From positions 1 to 36,853 of the forward strand of contig CAMCXA010000021.1 in assembly GCA_945883115.1 (NCBI GenBank): 36,853 nt of DNA, written 5' to 3'. The notes beneath the pieces are model-generated. The model had not been told where the DNA came from and did no database searches. It worked only from the letters and a program-made list of their open reading frames with translations. The translations under genes were made by a program, and so were the position numbers. The DNA is from Alsobacter soli (GTDB lineage Bacteria; Pseudomonadota; Alphaproteobacteria; Rhizobiales; Beijerinckiaceae). Of this stretch, positions 1 to 8,452 are shown in pieces (position 1 is the stretch's first letter; each line of letters begins with the position of its first letter).

Positions 1-366
1 TCTTTCAAGGGCGAATTGTTTGGCCCGGCGCAGGCCCTGCACGGAGCGACCTTTATCGTTGATGTCGCGTTTTTCCGGCCCGATCTCACAAAGGACGAGG
101 TTGTCGTCGATATCGGGCGGGCCCATGACGCGTTGAAAGCTGTTCTCAAGCCTCTCAATTACCGAAATCTCGACGAGGTGCCAGAATTCAAGGGGCGCCA
201 GACAACAACGGAGTTTCTCACCCATCATATTTTCGGCAAAATGGCGGATGCCGCAAGGGCTGGTGCATTCGGCCCGGGATCGGAAGGCATTACGGCCATC
301 CGCGTGACGTTGCACGAATCGCACATCGCACGGGCGTGGTTCGAGGGACCGATCACCCGTGATTGA
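1..366 (+). CDS. 6-pyruvoyl-tetrahydropterin synthase-like protein (5' truncated by window edge)
   Basis: The reading frame is open from base 1, so the gene starts outside the window; the TTG at 16 is an internal leucine codon. The visible 121 residues have the PTPS/QueD T-fold layout: an LHG motif leading into a beta strand, VVDIG before the long helix, and a C-terminal strand ending LHESH. Canonical QueD/PTPS enzymes convert dihydroneopterin triphosphate using a zinc held by three histidines, two of them in HGH. Here HGH reads HGA, and the catalytic Asp-His pair of the PLDH motif reads PLNY, so normal QueD chemistry is doubtful. The gene overlaps the next one by 8 bp, implying co-translation with the glycosyltransferase and methyltransferase. 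Family membership is firm; the reaction is unknown. Confidence 0.8.
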   Translation, partial: SFKGELFGPAQALHGATFIVDVAFFRPDLTKDEVVVDIGRAHDALKAVLKPLNYRNLDEVPEFKGRQTTTEFLTHHIFGKMADAARAGAFGPGSEGITAIRVTLHESHIARAWFEGPITRD

Positions 367-1402
367 TGCGAGGTTTCTCATCCCCGGCGCTCTCGACACG
401 CCGACCGGGGGGTATGCCTATGACAGACAGATTTTACATCATCTGCAGCAGCGCGCCTTCCCGATGGTGCCGGTTGACCTGGGTGGTGAGTGGCCGTCTC
501 CAACAGCAAAAGATATCGCCATTTGCGAGAGCCTCTTTCACTCATTTTCTGAGAAAACCGCGCTTTTGATTGACGGGTTGGCGTTCGGGGCAATGCCGGA
601 AACGCTGCTGAAACAGGCAAAGGGCCCGCTCATTGCGCTGTGTCATCACCCCCTCGCCTACGAGACCGGATTGGACGAGAGCAGGCGGAATGAACTGCAC
701 ATAAGCGAGAAAGCCGCGCTCGCTTATGTCCGATCAGTGATCGTCACGAGTGACGCGACAGCCGGACTGCTTGCGCGGGACTTCGGCGTTCCGGAGCGCA
801 ACATCGTGATTGCCCTGCCCGGCACACGGAAGATGCAACGCGCGCGCGGCGGCGGAGATATCCCTTGTCTTGTTGCCATCGGCTCCGTCTCAAAGCGAAA
901 GAATTATGATGGATTATTGGAAGCACTCCGGCAAATCGCTGATCTTTCATGGCGTTTGACGATTGCAGGACGTGTCGAGGACGAGGGCCTCATGGAATCG
1001 CTTGTGGAGCGAACTTCGGCGAATGATTGGGGTGATCGTATTCAATTTACGGGTGCTTTGCCGGATGACGCGATCGAGACTTTGCTAATGGGGGCCGATC
1101 TCTTTGTCATGCCGAGCCATTACGAGGGCTACGGCATGGCGCTGATGGAGGCTGTGGCGAGCGGGTTGCCCTGCGTGACGACGGATGCGGTGCCTTCGGC
1201 CCGACAAGTTCCTGCGGGTGCAATCAAGAGTGTGCCTTTGGGCGACAGCGAAGCGTTCGGGGCCGCGCTTCGGGTATTGCTGACAGATGCGGATGCGCGG
1301 AAGAACATGGCCGCTTTGGCGTGGGACGCGCGCTCAAAATTGCCGGACTGGGAAACGGCGGCTGATTGTGTCGCGGCTGCAATCGAGAAGGCACTGACAT
1401 GA
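359..1402 (+). CDS. GT4-family glycosyltransferase
   Basis: This predicted 347-residue protein has a GT-B fold. The C-terminal half shows the GT4 nucleotide-sugar-binding signatures: GSVSKRKNYDGLLEAL at the start of the second Rossmann domain, then an SHYEGYGMALMEAVASGLP segment carrying the conserved EX7E-type acidic pair. There is no signal peptide or membrane segment, so it should be cytoplasmic. The start is GTG, lying 8 bp inside the preceding PTPS-like gene; its stop overlaps the ATG of the methyltransferase gene (ATGA). That tight coupling suggests it glycosylates a small molecule made by its neighbours rather than acting in polysaccharide assembly, but this is inference. Donor and acceptor cannot be read from sequence. 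Confidence 0.88.
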   Translation: MIDARFLIPGALDTPTGGYAYDRQILHHLQQRAFPMVPVDLGGEWPSPTAKDIAICESLFHSFSEKTALLIDGLAFGAMPETLLKQAKGPLIALCHHPLAYETGLDESRRNELHISEKAALAYVRSVIVTSDATAGLLARDFGVPERNIVIALPGTRKMQRARGGGDIPCLVAIGSVSKRKNYDGLLEALRQIADLSWRLTIAGRVEDEGLMESLVERTSANDWGDRIQFTGALPDDAIETLLMGADLFVMPSHYEGYGMALMEAVASGLPCVTTDAVPSARQVPAGAIKSVPLGDSEAFGAALRVLLTDADARKNMAALAWDARSKLPDWETAADCVAAAIEKALT

Positions 1403-2247
1403 GTGGATTTGATGCGGGATGGCTCAGCCTTCGCGCGGCGGCTGATATGCGGGCGAGGAATGCGGGGCTTGCCGCGCGAGTGGCAGCACATTTTGCTGAC
1501 AAGGAAACGCTCTTCATTCTTGATCTCGGCTGCGGAACAGGCGCCAATCTCAGGGCATCCTATGCGCTTTATCCCAAGATGCAGCATTGGCAGCTGGTTG
1601 ATCATGATTTGGCCTTGCTTGACGTTGGAAAGCAGACCCTGATGCAATGGGCGGATGAGGGTCGGACAGAAGCGGACGGGACGTTGTGCCTCAAAAAAGG
1701 CGGCTACAAATTACACATCAAATTTTTGCAACGTGACCTTTCACGCGACATGGATGGGCTTTTCCAGAACGATCCTGATCTTGTGACGGCTTCGGCGCTT
1801 TTTGATCTGGTTTCGGATGATTGGCTCGCGCGCTTTGTTGATATGATCACTAAGAAACGCTGTTCAGTCTACGCGCTGCTAACCTATGACGGTGCTGAAA
1901 TTTGGCAGCCTTCGCTTCCGCTTGACGAGGCCGTGCATGCGGGCTTTCTCGCCCATCAACATCGCGACAAGGGATTTGGTGCGGCACTTGGACCAGATGC
2001 ACCCGCCGCGCTGCGTTCCCATCTTGAAGCGTTCCGGTTCAAGGTTGACGTGGCTGACAGCCCTTGGCGTCTCACGCAGGAGTATGACGGCGACTTGATA
2101 GTGGCGCTTGCTGACGGGATCGCTTCGGCATCATGCGAGAGCGGCGTTATCTCGAAAGAACAGGCCGCCGACTGGCTCGCATCACGGAGCAAAACCCACT
2201 CCGCGCATATCGGCCATCAGGATTTGTTTGCTGCGCCACCCGACTGA
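1399..2247 (+). CDS. class I SAM-dependent methyltransferase
   Basis: This 282-residue protein has the SAM-binding motif I LDLGCGTGANLRA near residue 45, followed by an acidic strand end (LVDHD) that would bind the ribose hydroxyls. The ATG at 1399 was chosen because it overlaps the glycosyltransferase stop in an ATGA arrangement; an upstream in-frame extension to 1366 would run deep into that gene. No signal peptide or membrane segment is seen. As the third gene of an overlapping PTPS-like / GT4 / methyltransferase set, it probably methylates the sugar or base of the same product (inference). Its last 31 bp overlap the 3' end of the cytochrome b561 gene on the other strand. Confidence 0.85.
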   Translation: MSGFDAGWLSLRAAADMRARNAGLAARVAAHFADKETLFILDLGCGTGANLRASYALYPKMQHWQLVDHDLALLDVGKQTLMQWADEGRTEADGTLCLKKGGYKLHIKFLQRDLSRDMDGLFQNDPDLVTASALFDLVSDDWLARFVDMITKKRCSVYALLTYDGAEIWQPSLPLDEAVHAGFLAHQHRDKGFGAALGPDAPAALRSHLEAFRFKVDVADSPWRLTQEYDGDLIVALADGIASASCESGVISKEQAADWLASRSKTHSAHIGHQDLFAAPPD

Positions 2248-2789
2248 CGGGAATACAGCGCCATGCGCGCAAATAACCCATCCTTGCGGATGAAAACATG
2301 GTAGAGCGCGGCCGTTATATGCAGTCCGGCGAGACCTGCCAGCGTGAGCGAGGCGATTTCGTGGATCACTAACATGGCTCTCGCCAAGTCCTTACCGCCT
2401 TCAATGCGAATGGGGACTTCCCAGAGCCAAAAATACCAGATCGGGCTGCAACAAATGGACGTTCCGAGATAGCCGAAAACGGGAACCAGAAAAACAAGGC
2501 CGTAAAGTGCGCCATGGACCAATTTCAACGCCGTTTTCTGCCAGCGCGGCAGTGAGGGCTCGGGATCAGGGACACCGACAACCAGTTTTGCCCCGATCCG
2601 GGCGACCGCAAGAATAAAAACACTTATGCCGAGCGATTTGTGGAGGTCATAGGCGAAGCCCTGAAGCGGATGACCGTCGAGATTTTCAAGAATAAATCCG
2701 AGCGGGACGAGCAGGATGATCAAAGCGGCCATGACCCAATGAAGGAAACGGAGGATCAGGGCATATCGGACCGGAGACGCATCATTCAT
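2217..2789 (-). CDS. cytochrome b561-family membrane protein
   Basis: This 190-residue protein has four hydrophobic helices and the histidines expected to hold two b-type hemes: RFLHW in helix 1, LHKSLG in helix 2, and paired histidines in the last helices (VIHE and GLHI). Bacterial homologues of the CybB/YodB type move electrons from quinol to a periplasmic or membrane acceptor. ATG 2787-2789 was chosen because GGGAGGG lies just upstream; a longer frame to 2843 would run into the reductase gene. The start lies inside the end of the RibD-like gene (8 bp overlap), so the two are likely coupled. The tail overlaps the methyltransferase gene by 31 bp. The physiological partner is unknown. Confidence 0.87.
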   Translation of the reverse strand: MNDASPVRYALILRFLHWVMAALIILLVPLGFILENLDGHPLQGFAYDLHKSLGISVFILAVARIGAKLVVGVPDPEPSLPRWQKTALKLVHGALYGLVFLVPVFGYLGTSICCSPIWYFWLWEVPIRIEGGKDLARAMLVIHEIASLTLAGLAGLHITAALYHVFIRKDGLFARMALYSRQSGGAANKS

Positions 2790-3474
2790 GATCACCCTCC
2801 CATGGTGCACGCAGATCGCAGTCCACAAGAATATCCCCCCCACCGAGCGGATAGACCGTCGCTGAGACGCGCATCGCTGAAGTTAAGTCGATGATGGGGG
2901 GAAGCGTCAAGCCTGTCAGGCCTGAACCGATGATCATCGGCGCAACCAAAAGATGCATCCGATCAAGTGCTCGGGCGGCGAGAAATCGCGACAATGTCAC
3001 GGACCCGCCCTCCACAAGGACGCGGCTCATCCCGCGTTCGCGGAGCGCCTCGAGAACAGCATGGGGCGAGAATCCACTATCTCCTCGAGGCAACTGAACA
3101 AGTTCAATGCCTTCAGCGCGGGGGCGCGGCTCAGTCACAAAGATGAGGCGACGACTACCGTCGTCAGTCAAACAAAGCGCATTATCGGGTGTCCGGTTAT
3201 GAGGGTCGAGGATGATACGAGCCGGATTTGGGCCGGGAATGCGACGGACGGTAAGAAGCGGATTATCAGCGATGACGGTTCCAACACCGACAATGACCGC
3301 ATCGACCTCTGCACGGAGGCGGTGGAGATGTTCGAGCGCGCCGGACCGGTTGATATAGCGTGAATGCCCCGAGGCCGTCGCAATCCTCCCGTCGAGCGAC
3401 TGCCCGAGCTGACCGATAACCATTGGGCCCGCGCCGAGTGATTGAAACGTTTCGGAAGTGATGGAGAAGGTCAA
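2782..3474 (-). CDS. RibD C-terminal-type (DHFR-fold) pyrimidine reductase homologue
   Basis: This 230-residue protein corresponds only to the reductase half of RibD; there is no N-terminal deaminase domain. Family motifs seen are GQSLDGRIA near residue 22, the LRAEVDAVIVGVGTVIADNP segment that binds NADPH and substrate, and VLVEGGS near residue 150. RibD reductases reduce the ribosyl side chain of the pyrimidine released by GTP cyclohydrolase II to ribityl. The start is TTG, supported by AAGGGA six bases upstream; no ATG is available before the first motif. The gene is divergent from the RibA-like gene, giving a matched ring-opening and reducing pair. A role outside riboflavin synthesis is inferred from the glycosyltransferase and methyltransferase neighbours. 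Confidence 0.85.
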   Translation of the reverse strand: MTFSITSETFQSLGAGPMVIGQLGQSLDGRIATASGHSRYINRSGALEHLHRLRAEVDAVIVGVGTVIADNPLLTVRRIPGPNPARIILDPHNRTPDNALCLTDDGSRRLIFVTEPRPRAEGIELVQLPRGDSGFSPHAVLEALRERGMSRVLVEGGSVTLSRFLAARALDRMHLLVAPMIIGSGLTGLTLPPIIDLTSAMRVSATVYPLGGGDILVDCDLRAPWEGDHE

Positions 3475-3621
3475 GCAATGTCCCTTGTCGGTTTGATTAA
3501 GCGAGAATGCGGCTACACTTACACAAATCTAAACGCCGATTTATACGTAAATAAGTCATAATTCGATCATACCTCTCAAAGGCCTCTTTTTTTATTCCCG
3601 ATTTTCAGGCAGTTTAACGTC
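3475..3621. promoter_or_regulatory. divergent intergenic region between reductase and RibA-like genes
   Basis: These 147 bp separate two genes transcribed away from each other and must hold both promoters. The part next to the RibA-like gene is AT-rich (TTTATACGTAAATAAGTCA) and contains a T run near 3588. I saw no FMN riboswitch pattern and no convincing paired -35/-10 boxes. Confidence 0.45.
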
Positions 3622-4740
3622 ATGTCCAATCCGATCCCCCGTCTCATACCCGATTACGACCAAATGTCTGTCGAGCGCGCGATTGGAGAAATGCGCGCCG
3701 GACGGCCTGTGATTGTTATCGATGGCGATCAGGCAGGTCTTGTAATTGGCGTCGAAGCGATTACCCGAGAGGTCGCACTCCGCAGCGGCCCGTTTTCATC
3801 GGGTCTTGCCCGGATTGTGCTGCCATCAGCGAGGCTCAGGCGACTGGGTGTCGAACGGGATACCGCCGGATCGCTCGCTTTGCCCGTGATTGATGGTGAC
3901 CGGATCGAAACGCTTGCACTCAAAGTAACGGCACGGGCGGATGCGCCGGTTTCAGCAACGAGCGTGATCGATCGGGCGGGCCTCGAGCTCGCCTCGCTGT
4001 CCGCCGTCCTTCCCGCCGTGATCATTGTGCCGTTGACGGACAGAGCGATGGCTGGCGAAGGTTTGCTCAGTGTTCGGGCTGAGGCGATCGAGCAATACCG
4101 CAAGCGCGCCGGTGCCCGCCTCACACTGGTCAGCCGCGCGGCGGTTCCACTGGAAGGGGCAAAGGAAACCGAATTTGTCGTGTTCCGGGGTGGCGAGGGT
4201 TTGCGCGATCAGGTCGCAATCATCATTGGCAAGCCGGACCTGTCAAAACCTGTATCGGTGCGTTTGCACTCGGCCTGTTTGACCGGAGATCTGTTCGGGA
4301 GCCTGAAATGCGATTGTGGCGATCAGTTACGGCAAACCGTCCAATGGATGGCAGAACATGACGGCGGCATCGTGCTCTATCTCGACCAGGAAGGGCGCGG
4401 GAACGGTCTTTCGAACAAAATTTTAGCCTATCGGTTGCAGTCCCAAGGGCACGATACCTATGAAGCCGACGAGATACTCGGTTTTGACAAGGATCAGCGG
4501 CATTTCGATTTCGCTGCCGAGATCCTCAAGCAACTTGGGGTTGCTCACGTGAACCTGTTTACGAACAATCCGAACAAGGTTGACGCGTTGCGCAGGGCGG
4601 GTATCGAGGTGGCCGGCCAACAACGTGTCTTCGGGCGGCGTACGTTAGAAAATTCGCACTATCTCGACACAAAACGCGACCGTGCCGGGCATGCCCTTGA
4701 TCATGGTGACAAGGTTGTGCGGGCCAAAATCAGGGACTGA
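3622..4740 (+). CDS. ribA: GTP cyclohydrolase II-like protein with degenerate RibB-like N-terminal domain
   Basis: This 372-residue protein has a RibA domain over residues ~190-365. The zinc cysteines C219, C230 and C232 (CLTGD...CDC) are present, as are QEGR (256-259), Y270 (E. coli Y105) and D291/R293 (E. coli D126/R128), so GTP ring opening should be intact. Residues 1-190 align in layout with DHBP synthase, but the acidic DDEDRENEGD loop reads IDGDQAGLVIG, so that half is probably not catalytic. Retention of Y270 argues against the variant Streptomyces cyclohydrolases that make a formylated product. The gene begins an operon with a YfhO-like protein 26 bp downstream and is divergent from the RibD-type reductase. 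It may serve a specialised pathway, with another ribBA elsewhere (inference). Confidence 0.88.
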   Translation: MSNPIPRLIPDYDQMSVERAIGEMRAGRPVIVIDGDQAGLVIGVEAITREVALRSGPFSSGLARIVLPSARLRRLGVERDTAGSLALPVIDGDRIETLALKVTARADAPVSATSVIDRAGLELASLSAVLPAVIIVPLTDRAMAGEGLLSVRAEAIEQYRKRAGARLTLVSRAAVPLEGAKETEFVVFRGGEGLRDQVAIIIGKPDLSKPVSVRLHSACLTGDLFGSLKCDCGDQLRQTVQWMAEHDGGIVLYLDQEGRGNGLSNKILAYRLQSQGHDTYEADEILGFDKDQRHFDFAAEILKQLGVAHVNLFTNNPNKVDALRRAGIEVAGQQRVFGRRTLENSHYLDTKRDRAGHALDHGDKVVRAKIRD

Positions 4741-4766
4741 CCTTGTCCCAAATCCGGAGCGGTTGA

Positions 4767-7130
4767 GTGGCGGATAACGGATCAACTGGGCACAACACAA
4801 ACTGGCCGCTCGCGCAGACAATTGTCCTGTTTCTTGTCTCGAGCATCGTGCTTGGCTGGCCTTGGCTTTCGGGGAGCGCGACGATTCCTTGGGATGCCAA
4901 GGCGCATTTTCTGCCGCACTTGCAGTTTTTGGCGCAAAGCTTTCATGCCGGACAATCCCCTTTCTGGAATCCCTATATATTTTCAGGATCCCCGCAGATT
5001 GCCGATCCGCAATCGCTGATTTTCTCCCTCCCCTTTCTGCTGGTTGCACTTTTTGATGCCTCGCCTACCGCCTATGTGCTGGACTGCACGGTACTCGGTA
5101 TGCAGGCGATTGGCGGGGTTGGTATCCTCCTGTTTTTCCGTGAACGGCGCTGGTTCTGGGGCGGCGCACTGATTGCCGCGATTATCTTCGTGCATGGCGG
5201 ATCAGCGGCGTGGCGGGTTCAGCATGTCGGCCAGATTGTTAGTTTGGCCTTTTGGCCGCTTGGTCTCTGGTTGCTTGAGCGAACAATCTCGCGCGGGGGA
5301 CTGGCGAACGGCATCGCACTCGGATTTATCGCCGCGATGATGGCTTTAGGGCGCGATCAGGTCGCCTGGCTCGGACTTTGGCTGCTCGCGGCTTACACGG
5401 TCTCGCGGTTGGTTGAAAGTCCCGAAAGGACCGAGAAGTTCAAACGGGTATTTTTGCCATTAAGTGCGGCGGCACTAGTGTTTCTGCTGCTTACACTTAT
5501 TCCAGTTAGCCTATCGGCGTTGCTCGTCGAGCACTCGACCCGTGCAGGGCTTGATTATGAAGCGGCGGCACGTGGCTCTCTGCATCCTTCCGCCCTTCTT
5601 ACGCTGCTCGTTCCCAATCTGTTCGGGGCAGATGGCCCCTTTTTAGAGTTCTGGGGAGCCCCTAGCGCGATCTGGGCGGATACAGGCTTGTTTCTCGCCC
5701 GTAACATGAGTGTTCTGTATCTCGGGTCCCTGCCCGTTCTGGCACTATTAGGCTGGGGAATGCTCCGCGGATTTGCCCTCGCCAAAGAGGTTAGAATTCT
5801 GACATTCTTGGTCGTGCTGACGTTGTTGTACGCTCTTGGGTGGTACACGCCTGTTTTTGAGGTGTTGCATGCAAGCCTGCCAGGGGCGGGGCTTTTCAGG
5901 CGGGCAGCCGATGCGACATTTTTCATCTCGACTTTGGCTGCAATCCTTGCCGGGTGGATTTTGGGACGCGTGCTCGACGGAAGCGCGCGACCACTCGGCC
6001 GTTCAAGTCAGAAAATCGCAGGCATTATCCTGTTGCTCATCTTTGCAACAAGCTTGTTGGTCGCATTTGCTTTTGGGCAATTAGACAAGGCGATTATCCC
6101 GATCCTGCTGGCAGCTGCAACGATACTGATATCGCTCGTCGCATTGCGCCTTGTCGATACGCGGAGCATCTGGCATTCGACCTTGTCGGTGATTCTGCTT
6201 GCTGGCGTTTTGACGGTTGATCTCGGCGTTCATAACGGACCAAACGAATCGACCGCCCTGCCCCCGGCCGACTTCGCAATGCTTGACCAACATGGCACGA
6301 ACGAAACGATCCAATTTCTAAAGGCGCGGATCGCAGCGGCGGCCACAGCAGACCGTCGGGACAGGGTTGAACTTGCCGGACTTGGCTTTGCATGGCCGAA
6401 TGCGAGCATGACACATCGCCTCGATAATACGCTCGGCTATAACCCTGTGCGTCTTGATGACTATGCAAAAGCAACAGGTGCGGGCGATACGGTCGCCGAG
6501 CCTGGCCAGCGGCATTTCTCCGCTCTCATGCCGTCTTATGACTCGCATTTGGCCGACCTTCTCGGTCTCCGCTACATCGTAACCGGCGTAGATATCGAGA
6601 AGATTGATCCAAAACTAACGGAAGATGCACTTTTGCTACTCGCGCAAACGCCGGACGGTTTGATTTATGAAAATCCCGACGCCCTGCCGCGCGTGATGAT
6701 AGTGGCGAAGGCACAGAGTGTTGATCAAGACGGGTTGATCCGGACAGGGGAATGGCCTGCAGGATTTGATCCGAAAGAAACAGTGCTGCTTGATCCGGGC
6801 GTTGCGGGAATAGTCCCTGCGGTGACCGCCGATCAGGCGGGTGATCAGCCACACGCACAGGCGAGTGCTGTGATCCGCGACTACGAGACCACGGAGATCG
6901 TGGTTCAAACAAAATCGGATCATCAGGGCTATTTACTGCTCAATGATGTTTGGCATCCTTGGTGGTTCGCCGAGATCGACGGGGCCCCCGCGCCTGTTCT
7001 GAGAGCGAACGGACTGTTTCGCGCAGTGGCGCTGCCCCAAGGCGAGCATGAAACCCGCTTCCGGTTCAGACCATTTCTCGGCGCATGGAGCCAGATTTCG
7101 GGATCGATCGGCGGGAGCACGCCGAACTGA
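4767..7130 (+). CDS. YfhO-like multi-pass membrane protein (putative GT-C glycosyltransferase)
   Basis: This 787-residue protein has about a dozen hydrophobic helices over residues 15-490, then a soluble, probably extracytoplasmic C-terminal domain of ~290 residues. Just after the first helix it has a WDAKAHFLPH stretch and then FWNPYIFSGSP, which match the first loop of YfhO/GT-C proteins where acidic residues bind a polyprenyl-phosphate sugar donor. The start is GTG with GGAG about 9 bp upstream. It follows the RibA-like gene by 26 bp and precedes tyrS, so it may be co-transcribed with the former. YfhO proteins in Gram-positives glycosylate teichoic acids; the substrate here is unknown. Confidence 0.75.
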   Translation: MADNGSTGHNTNWPLAQTIVLFLVSSIVLGWPWLSGSATIPWDAKAHFLPHLQFLAQSFHAGQSPFWNPYIFSGSPQIADPQSLIFSLPFLLVALFDASPTAYVLDCTVLGMQAIGGVGILLFFRERRWFWGGALIAAIIFVHGGSAAWRVQHVGQIVSLAFWPLGLWLLERTISRGGLANGIALGFIAAMMALGRDQVAWLGLWLLAAYTVSRLVESPERTEKFKRVFLPLSAAALVFLLLTLIPVSLSALLVEHSTRAGLDYEAAARGSLHPSALLTLLVPNLFGADGPFLEFWGAPSAIWADTGLFLARNMSVLYLGSLPVLALLGWGMLRGFALAKEVRILTFLVVLTLLYALGWYTPVFEVLHASLPGAGLFRRAADATFFISTLAAILAGWILGRVLDGSARPLGRSSQKIAGIILLLIFATSLLVAFAFGQLDKAIIPILLAAATILISLVALRLVDTRSIWHSTLSVILLAGVLTVDLGVHNGPNESTALPPADFAMLDQHGTNETIQFLKARIAAAATADRRDRVELAGLGFAWPNASMTHRLDNTLGYNPVRLDDYAKATGAGDTVAEPGQRHFSALMPSYDSHLADLLGLRYIVTGVDIEKIDPKLTEDALLLLAQTPDGLIYENPDALPRVMIVAKAQSVDQDGLIRTGEWPAGFDPKETVLLDPGVAGIVPAVTADQAGDQPHAQASAVIRDYETTEIVVQTKSDHQGYLLLNDVWHPWWFAEIDGAPAPVLRANGLFRAVALPQGEHETRFRFRPFLGAWSQISGSIGGSTPN

Positions 7131-7187
7131 TCCTTGCCCTCGCAGCACTTTACCCTTAAATCTCCGCCCCCAGAGCAGGGGTATGTC

Positions 7188-8447
7188 ATGTCGTCCGAAT
7201 TTTCACCGAAATCCGATTTTCTCCGCGTTCTTTTCGAGCGCGGTTTCGTTCATCAATGCTCCGATTTTGCAGGCCTTGATGCGCTCGCAACCAAAGGCGA
7301 TGTGATCGCCTATGTCGGATATGACTGCACCGCTTCCTCGCTCCATATTGGCAATCTGATTTCAGCCATGATGCTGCATTGGTTACAGATGACGGGCAAC
7401 AAGCCGATCACCCTGATGGGCAGCGGCACAACACGTGTCGGTGACCCTTCCGGCAAGGATGAAACCCGCAAACTCCTGACAATCGAGCAAATCGATGCAA
7501 ATAAGGACAGTATCAAGGGCGTTTTTTCGAAGTTTCTGAGCTATGGTGCGGGCGCACGCGATGCGATGATGGTCGATAATGCCGACTGGCTGACCAAGCT
7601 CAACTATATCGACATGTTGCGCGATGTTGGTCGCCACTTCTCGATCAACCGGATGCTGACGATGGATTCGGTCAAGCTCCGGCTTGAGCGCGAGCAGGAA
7701 CTCTCCTTCATCGAGTTCAACTACATGATCTTGCAAAGCTATGATTTTGTGGAATTGGCGCGTCGTTTCGGCTGCAATCTGCAAATGGGCGGCTCGGACC
7801 AATGGGGCAATATCGTCAACGGCGTTGATTTGGGTCGGCGCATGGGCACGCATCAACTCTACGCCCTGACGACCCCGCTTCTGACGACAGCTTCAGGCGC
7901 GAAAATGGGGAAGACGGCTGCAGGTGCCGTCTGGCTCAATGCCGATATGTTCAGCCCCTATGATTACTGGCAATTCTGGCGCAACACGGAAGACGCGGAT
8001 GTCGGCCGTTTCATGCGGTTGTTTACAGTTTTGCCGCTCGACGAGATCCGGCGTCTCGAGTCATTGGGCGGAGCTGAAATCAACGAAGCGAAAAAAGTAC
8101 TCGCGACAGAGGCAACCGCGTTGCTCCATGGCAAACCTGCCGCCAACGAGGCAGCGGAAACAGCGCGCAAGACATTCGAACAGGGGGAAACCGCTGCAAC
8201 ATTACCGACAATCGCCGTTGCACATACCGATATCTCCGCGGGAATGGGCGTCTTGGCGGCGTTTGTCACAGCCGGACTGGTGGGGTCGACGGGCGAAGCG
8301 CGCCGGCTCGTTCAAGGCGGCGGACTGCGTGTCAATGATGACCCTGTTTCGGACCCCCGCGCCATGATTGGCCTCTCGGATCTGCGGGACGGCGTGATCA
8401 AATTATCCCTTGGACGAAAGAAGCATGTCTTGCTCCGCCCGGAATAG
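7188..8447 (+). CDS. tyrS: tyrosyl-tRNA synthetase
   Basis: This 419-residue class Ic synthetase charges tRNA-Tyr. The ATP-binding HIGH motif is at H53 (SSLHIGNL). The KMSKS loop is K239-M-G-K-T, a common TyrRS variant. The tyrosine pocket segment [10 protein letters not shown] lies between them. The C-terminal ~65 residues form an S4 RNA-binding domain ([14 protein letters not shown]). ATG 7188 was chosen because AGGGG stands seven bases upstream and the protein then has normal TyrRS length; a longer frame from 7134 lacks such a site. The stop is 5 bp from the convergent AsmA-like gene, with no obvious terminator between them. Confidence 0.97.
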   Translation: MSSEFSPKSDFLRVLFERGFVHQCSDFAGLDALATKGDVIAYVGYDCTASSLHIGNLISAMMLHWLQMTGNKPITLMGSGTTRVGDPSGKDETRKLLTIEQIDANKDSIKGVFSKFLSYGAGARDAMMVDNADWLTKLNYIDMLRDVGRHFSINRMLTMDSVKLRLEREQELSFIEFNYMILQSYDFVELARRFGCNLQMGGSDQWGNIVNGVDLGRRMGTHQLYALTTPLLTTASGAKMGKTAAGAVWLNADMFSPYDYWQFWRNTEDADVGRFMRLFTVLPLDEIRRLESLGGAEINEAKKVLATEATALLHGKPAANEAAETARKTFEQGETAATLPTIAVAHTDISAGMGVLAAFVTAGLVGSTGEARRLVQGGGLRVNDDPVSDPRAMIGLSDLRDGVIKLSLGRKKHVLLRPE

Positions 8448-8452
8448 CACCA

